In this document: piece by piece, positions 62,600-64,000 of the stretch
How positions within the stretch are numbered: the stretch's first letter is position 1
Layout: every line of letters starts with the position of its first letter
NCBI GenBank assembly: GCA_902537815.1
Contig: CACBCS010000007.1
Location: 1-64,000 of the forward strand
Direction of reading: 5' to 3'
From: an uncultured Pseudohongiella sp.
GTDB lineage: Bacteria > Pseudomonadota > Gammaproteobacteria > Pseudomonadales > Pseudohongiellaceae
DNA length: 64,000 bases
Position numbers and translations under genes: made by a program
The notes under the pieces: model-generated
Databases searched by the model: none
What the model was told of the DNA's origin: nothing
Seen by the model: only the letters and a program-made list of their open reading frames with translations

Positions 62600-63579
62600 C
62601 TCGTATTTAAGGTTATCCCCAGATGTTCCGCCAGCGCGCGACCGCTGACAAACGCATCTTCTGCCCTGTTACCTAGACACCAATCACCAACTGCAGCCAG
62701 CCGGTTTTTCTCGTCGACCAGGAACGCTTTGCCGATGGCCTTCTCCACTTTGGCGTAACGCCATCGCTGCAGGTGAATTTCCTGTATCGACAGTGAATCA
62801 GGGTCGATAAGTTGATGAAGCGCATCCAGAAGCTGGCTTTCAATAACAGTGGGCTCTTCATCAATGTGAGCAGTAGCCCACGCATTACTGCTGTGCACCA
62901 CCAGACCCAAGGGTTCGCTGCGGGATGGCTTGCTGTTGTTGATCGCCAACCAGGAGATCGGTGATTGTCTGACCACTGCCGCTTCGAAGTTCAATCGGGG
63001 ACGATCTCTGAGTGCAACCATCAAGGCGAAGCAAGGTGACAGCTGCGCCTCGGTTACTGAGCGGTGTTCACTAAACTTTGTGCCAAACAGCATGCCAACT
63101 TGCGGCGCTGGCATGGCAGACACTACCCAATCAAACATTCCCAGCTCAGCACCACTCTTGTCTTTGAGCTGCCAGTCCTGTCCACACCGGCTAATTTCCT
63201 GAACCTGAGTGGAGTAAGAAATAGCCAAATCGCCTGCAAGCCGTTTCGGAAACGCTGTCATACTTGGCACGCCCACATAATGCGGCTCGAACCACGTGCG
63301 TTTAAAAGTCTCAGAGTCTGGCGCGAGTGTCACAAGTTTGGGCTGCCATTCAGAGACTGCTGACTGAAAGTCGTCGTCTTTCAACAAAGACTCAAGTGAC
63401 TTGGCACGACAGGTGAAAAATTGCGCGCCATGGTCAAACTCGTGATCCGCCGCACGCCGCGTGGCGAGACGTCCGCCTACGCCACGGGATTTCTCAAACA
63501 GTTGAATATCAGCGAAGGGTCGCGAGGCATGAGCAAAGCTCAAGCCCGACAGACCTGCTCCGATTACTGCGATGCGCAT
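62596..63579 (-). CDS. FAD-dependent oxidoreductase, renalase-like
   Basis: The product has a Rossmann FAD fold (MRIAVIGAGLSGLSFAHA, GxGxxG), the LFEKSRGVGGRLATRRA and FDHGAQFFTCR motifs of renalase-like NAD(P)/FAD enzymes and AVGDWCLGNRAEDAFVSGRALAEHL at the FAD C-terminal site. Renalases oxidise misfolded beta-NAD(P)H isomers; a bacterial role is likely but unproven. The start is ATG 63579; the ORF track used the upstream TTG (63585). Its stop overlaps the CopC-like stop by 4 bases. Confidence 0.82.
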   Translation of the reverse strand: MRIAVIGAGLSGLSFAHASRPFADIQLFEKSRGVGGRLATRRAADHEFDHGAQFFTCRAKSLESLLKDDDFQSAVSEWQPKLVTLAPDSETFKRTWFEPHYVGVPSMTAFPKRLAGDLAISYSTQVQEISRCGQDWQLKDKSGAELGMFDWVVSAMPAPQVGMLFGTKFSEHRSVTEAQLSPCFALMVALRDRPRLNFEAAVVRQSPISWLAINNSKPSRSEPLGLVVHSSNAWATAHIDEEPTVIESQLLDALHQLIDPDSLSIQEIHLQRWRYAKVEKAIGKAFLVDEKNRLAAVGDWCLGNRAEDAFVSGRALAEHLGITLNTS

Positions 63580-63677
63580 AGCCAAGGCCCTTAAGTTGCC
63601 TATCGGTTACGCTTGGATTAACGATGGATGGGTCATGTTAGATTGACCGGCCTGAGAGGAGACAAATCCTCAGGTGT

Positions 63678-64000
63678 CTACAACGTGAAATTGACCTCGA
63701 TCAACCTGAACAATCCGGCAGGCAGCACCACTGGCGGAATCTGGAAGGTTCTTATTTCTCTGGAAGAACGGCTAATGCCTATCAGTCCACGCTCGCCACT
63801 GTCATCCCAGGTAATAGCCTGCTCCTCGATGTCCACCGAAATGGTAGTCACATGAATCAGCTTGGGTCCCATGCGGGGAGCTGCCAGGACATAAACCTCT
63901 GGCTTATCGTGGCCGCTGAGATAGAGCAACCCGTCAGCACCCAGGGCGCCGCCCGATGCCGCATAGGGTTGCATCTGGCGGGTGACCGAATCCGGTATCA
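63678..64000 (-). CDS. C-terminal end of a beta-propeller-like protein (partial)
   Basis: This gene enters from the right edge with no start in the window. The readable end is IPDSVTRQMQPYAASGGALGADGLLYLSGHDKPEVYVLAAPRMGPKLIHVTTISVDIEEQAITWDDSGERGLIGISRSSREI and ends FRLIEVNFTL. The repeating L-Y-L-S-G and V-Y-V-L-A strands suggest a YncE/SMP-30-like beta-propeller. The ATG at 63974 is internal to the frame. Substrate and export are unknown. Confidence 0.55.
   Translation of the reverse strand, partial: IPDSVTRQMQPYAASGGALGADGLLYLSGHDKPEVYVLAAPRMGPKLIHVTTISVDIEEQAITWDDSGERGLIGISRSSREIRTFQIPPVVLPAGLFRLIEVNFTL

Overview
The window looks like chromosomal DNA of a free-living, probably marine gammaproteobacterium. 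The strongest evidence is the housekeeping block nnr-tsaE-amiB-mutL-miaA-hfq-hflX-hflK-hflC-DUF2065-hisZ-purA (45.8-59.2 kb), which has the gammaproteobacterial gene order. MutL keeps an endonuclease motif, as in Pseudomonas-like rather than enteric lineages. Many PQQ, cytochrome, redoxin and MMPL proteins would fit a Pseudohongiella/OM182-like or related Pseudomonadales lineage, but that is inference only. No rRNA, tRNA, CRISPR array, prophage or complete insertion sequence was recognised.

Layout. 0-11.5 kb is mostly minus strand: the edge of a malonate transporter operon (madL) with a long, hairpin-rich upstream region, an M48 lipoprotein protease, small metabolic enzymes (MBL-fold hydrolase, MOSC, VOC, flavin oxidase-like, P-loop kinase), then a PQQ dehydrogenase fused to cytochrome c, a CHRD protein and a tannase-family esterase. 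A plus-strand pirin gene interrupts this block. 11.6-14.4 kb (plus) holds the SRAP protein, an NTF2-like protein, a secreted protein and S-formylglutathione hydrolase. 14.4-18.4 kb (minus) is a compact four-gene cluster: GtrA-like flippase, DprE1-like oxidase, DprE2-like reductase and a HAD-UbiA fusion. It matches the decaprenylphosphoryl-arabinose pathway of mycobacteria and its counterpart in some Pseudomonas. An inositol-monophosphatase-family gene diverges from it.

19.4-36.2 kb is rich in envelope redox and transport genes: a redoxin/cytochrome c/copper-monooxygenase-like fusion, two MMPL transporters flanking a redoxin, a cytochrome with an unusual CX3CH haem motif beside a ClpP paralogue, and a molybdenum hydroxylase pair with NnrU. 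36.3-45.7 kb carries an iron-type alcohol dehydrogenase, TraB/ChaN-like proteins, SixA, a lipoprotein cytochrome, DUF481, DUF4159, an apparently frameshifted SIMPL gene and a divergent MarR regulator.

After the housekeeping block, 59.2-64 kb holds a ROK kinase, a REP-associated-type HUH transposase with a nearby palindrome, a CopC-like lipoprotein, a renalase-like FAD enzyme and the end of a truncated gene. The best candidate for a coherent system of special interest is the arabinofuranosyl-lipid cluster at 14.4-18.4 kb. No cognate arabinosyltransferase lies in the window, so the acceptor is unknown. All family assignments come from reading motifs in the translated ORFs and from memory of the families; no database search was run.
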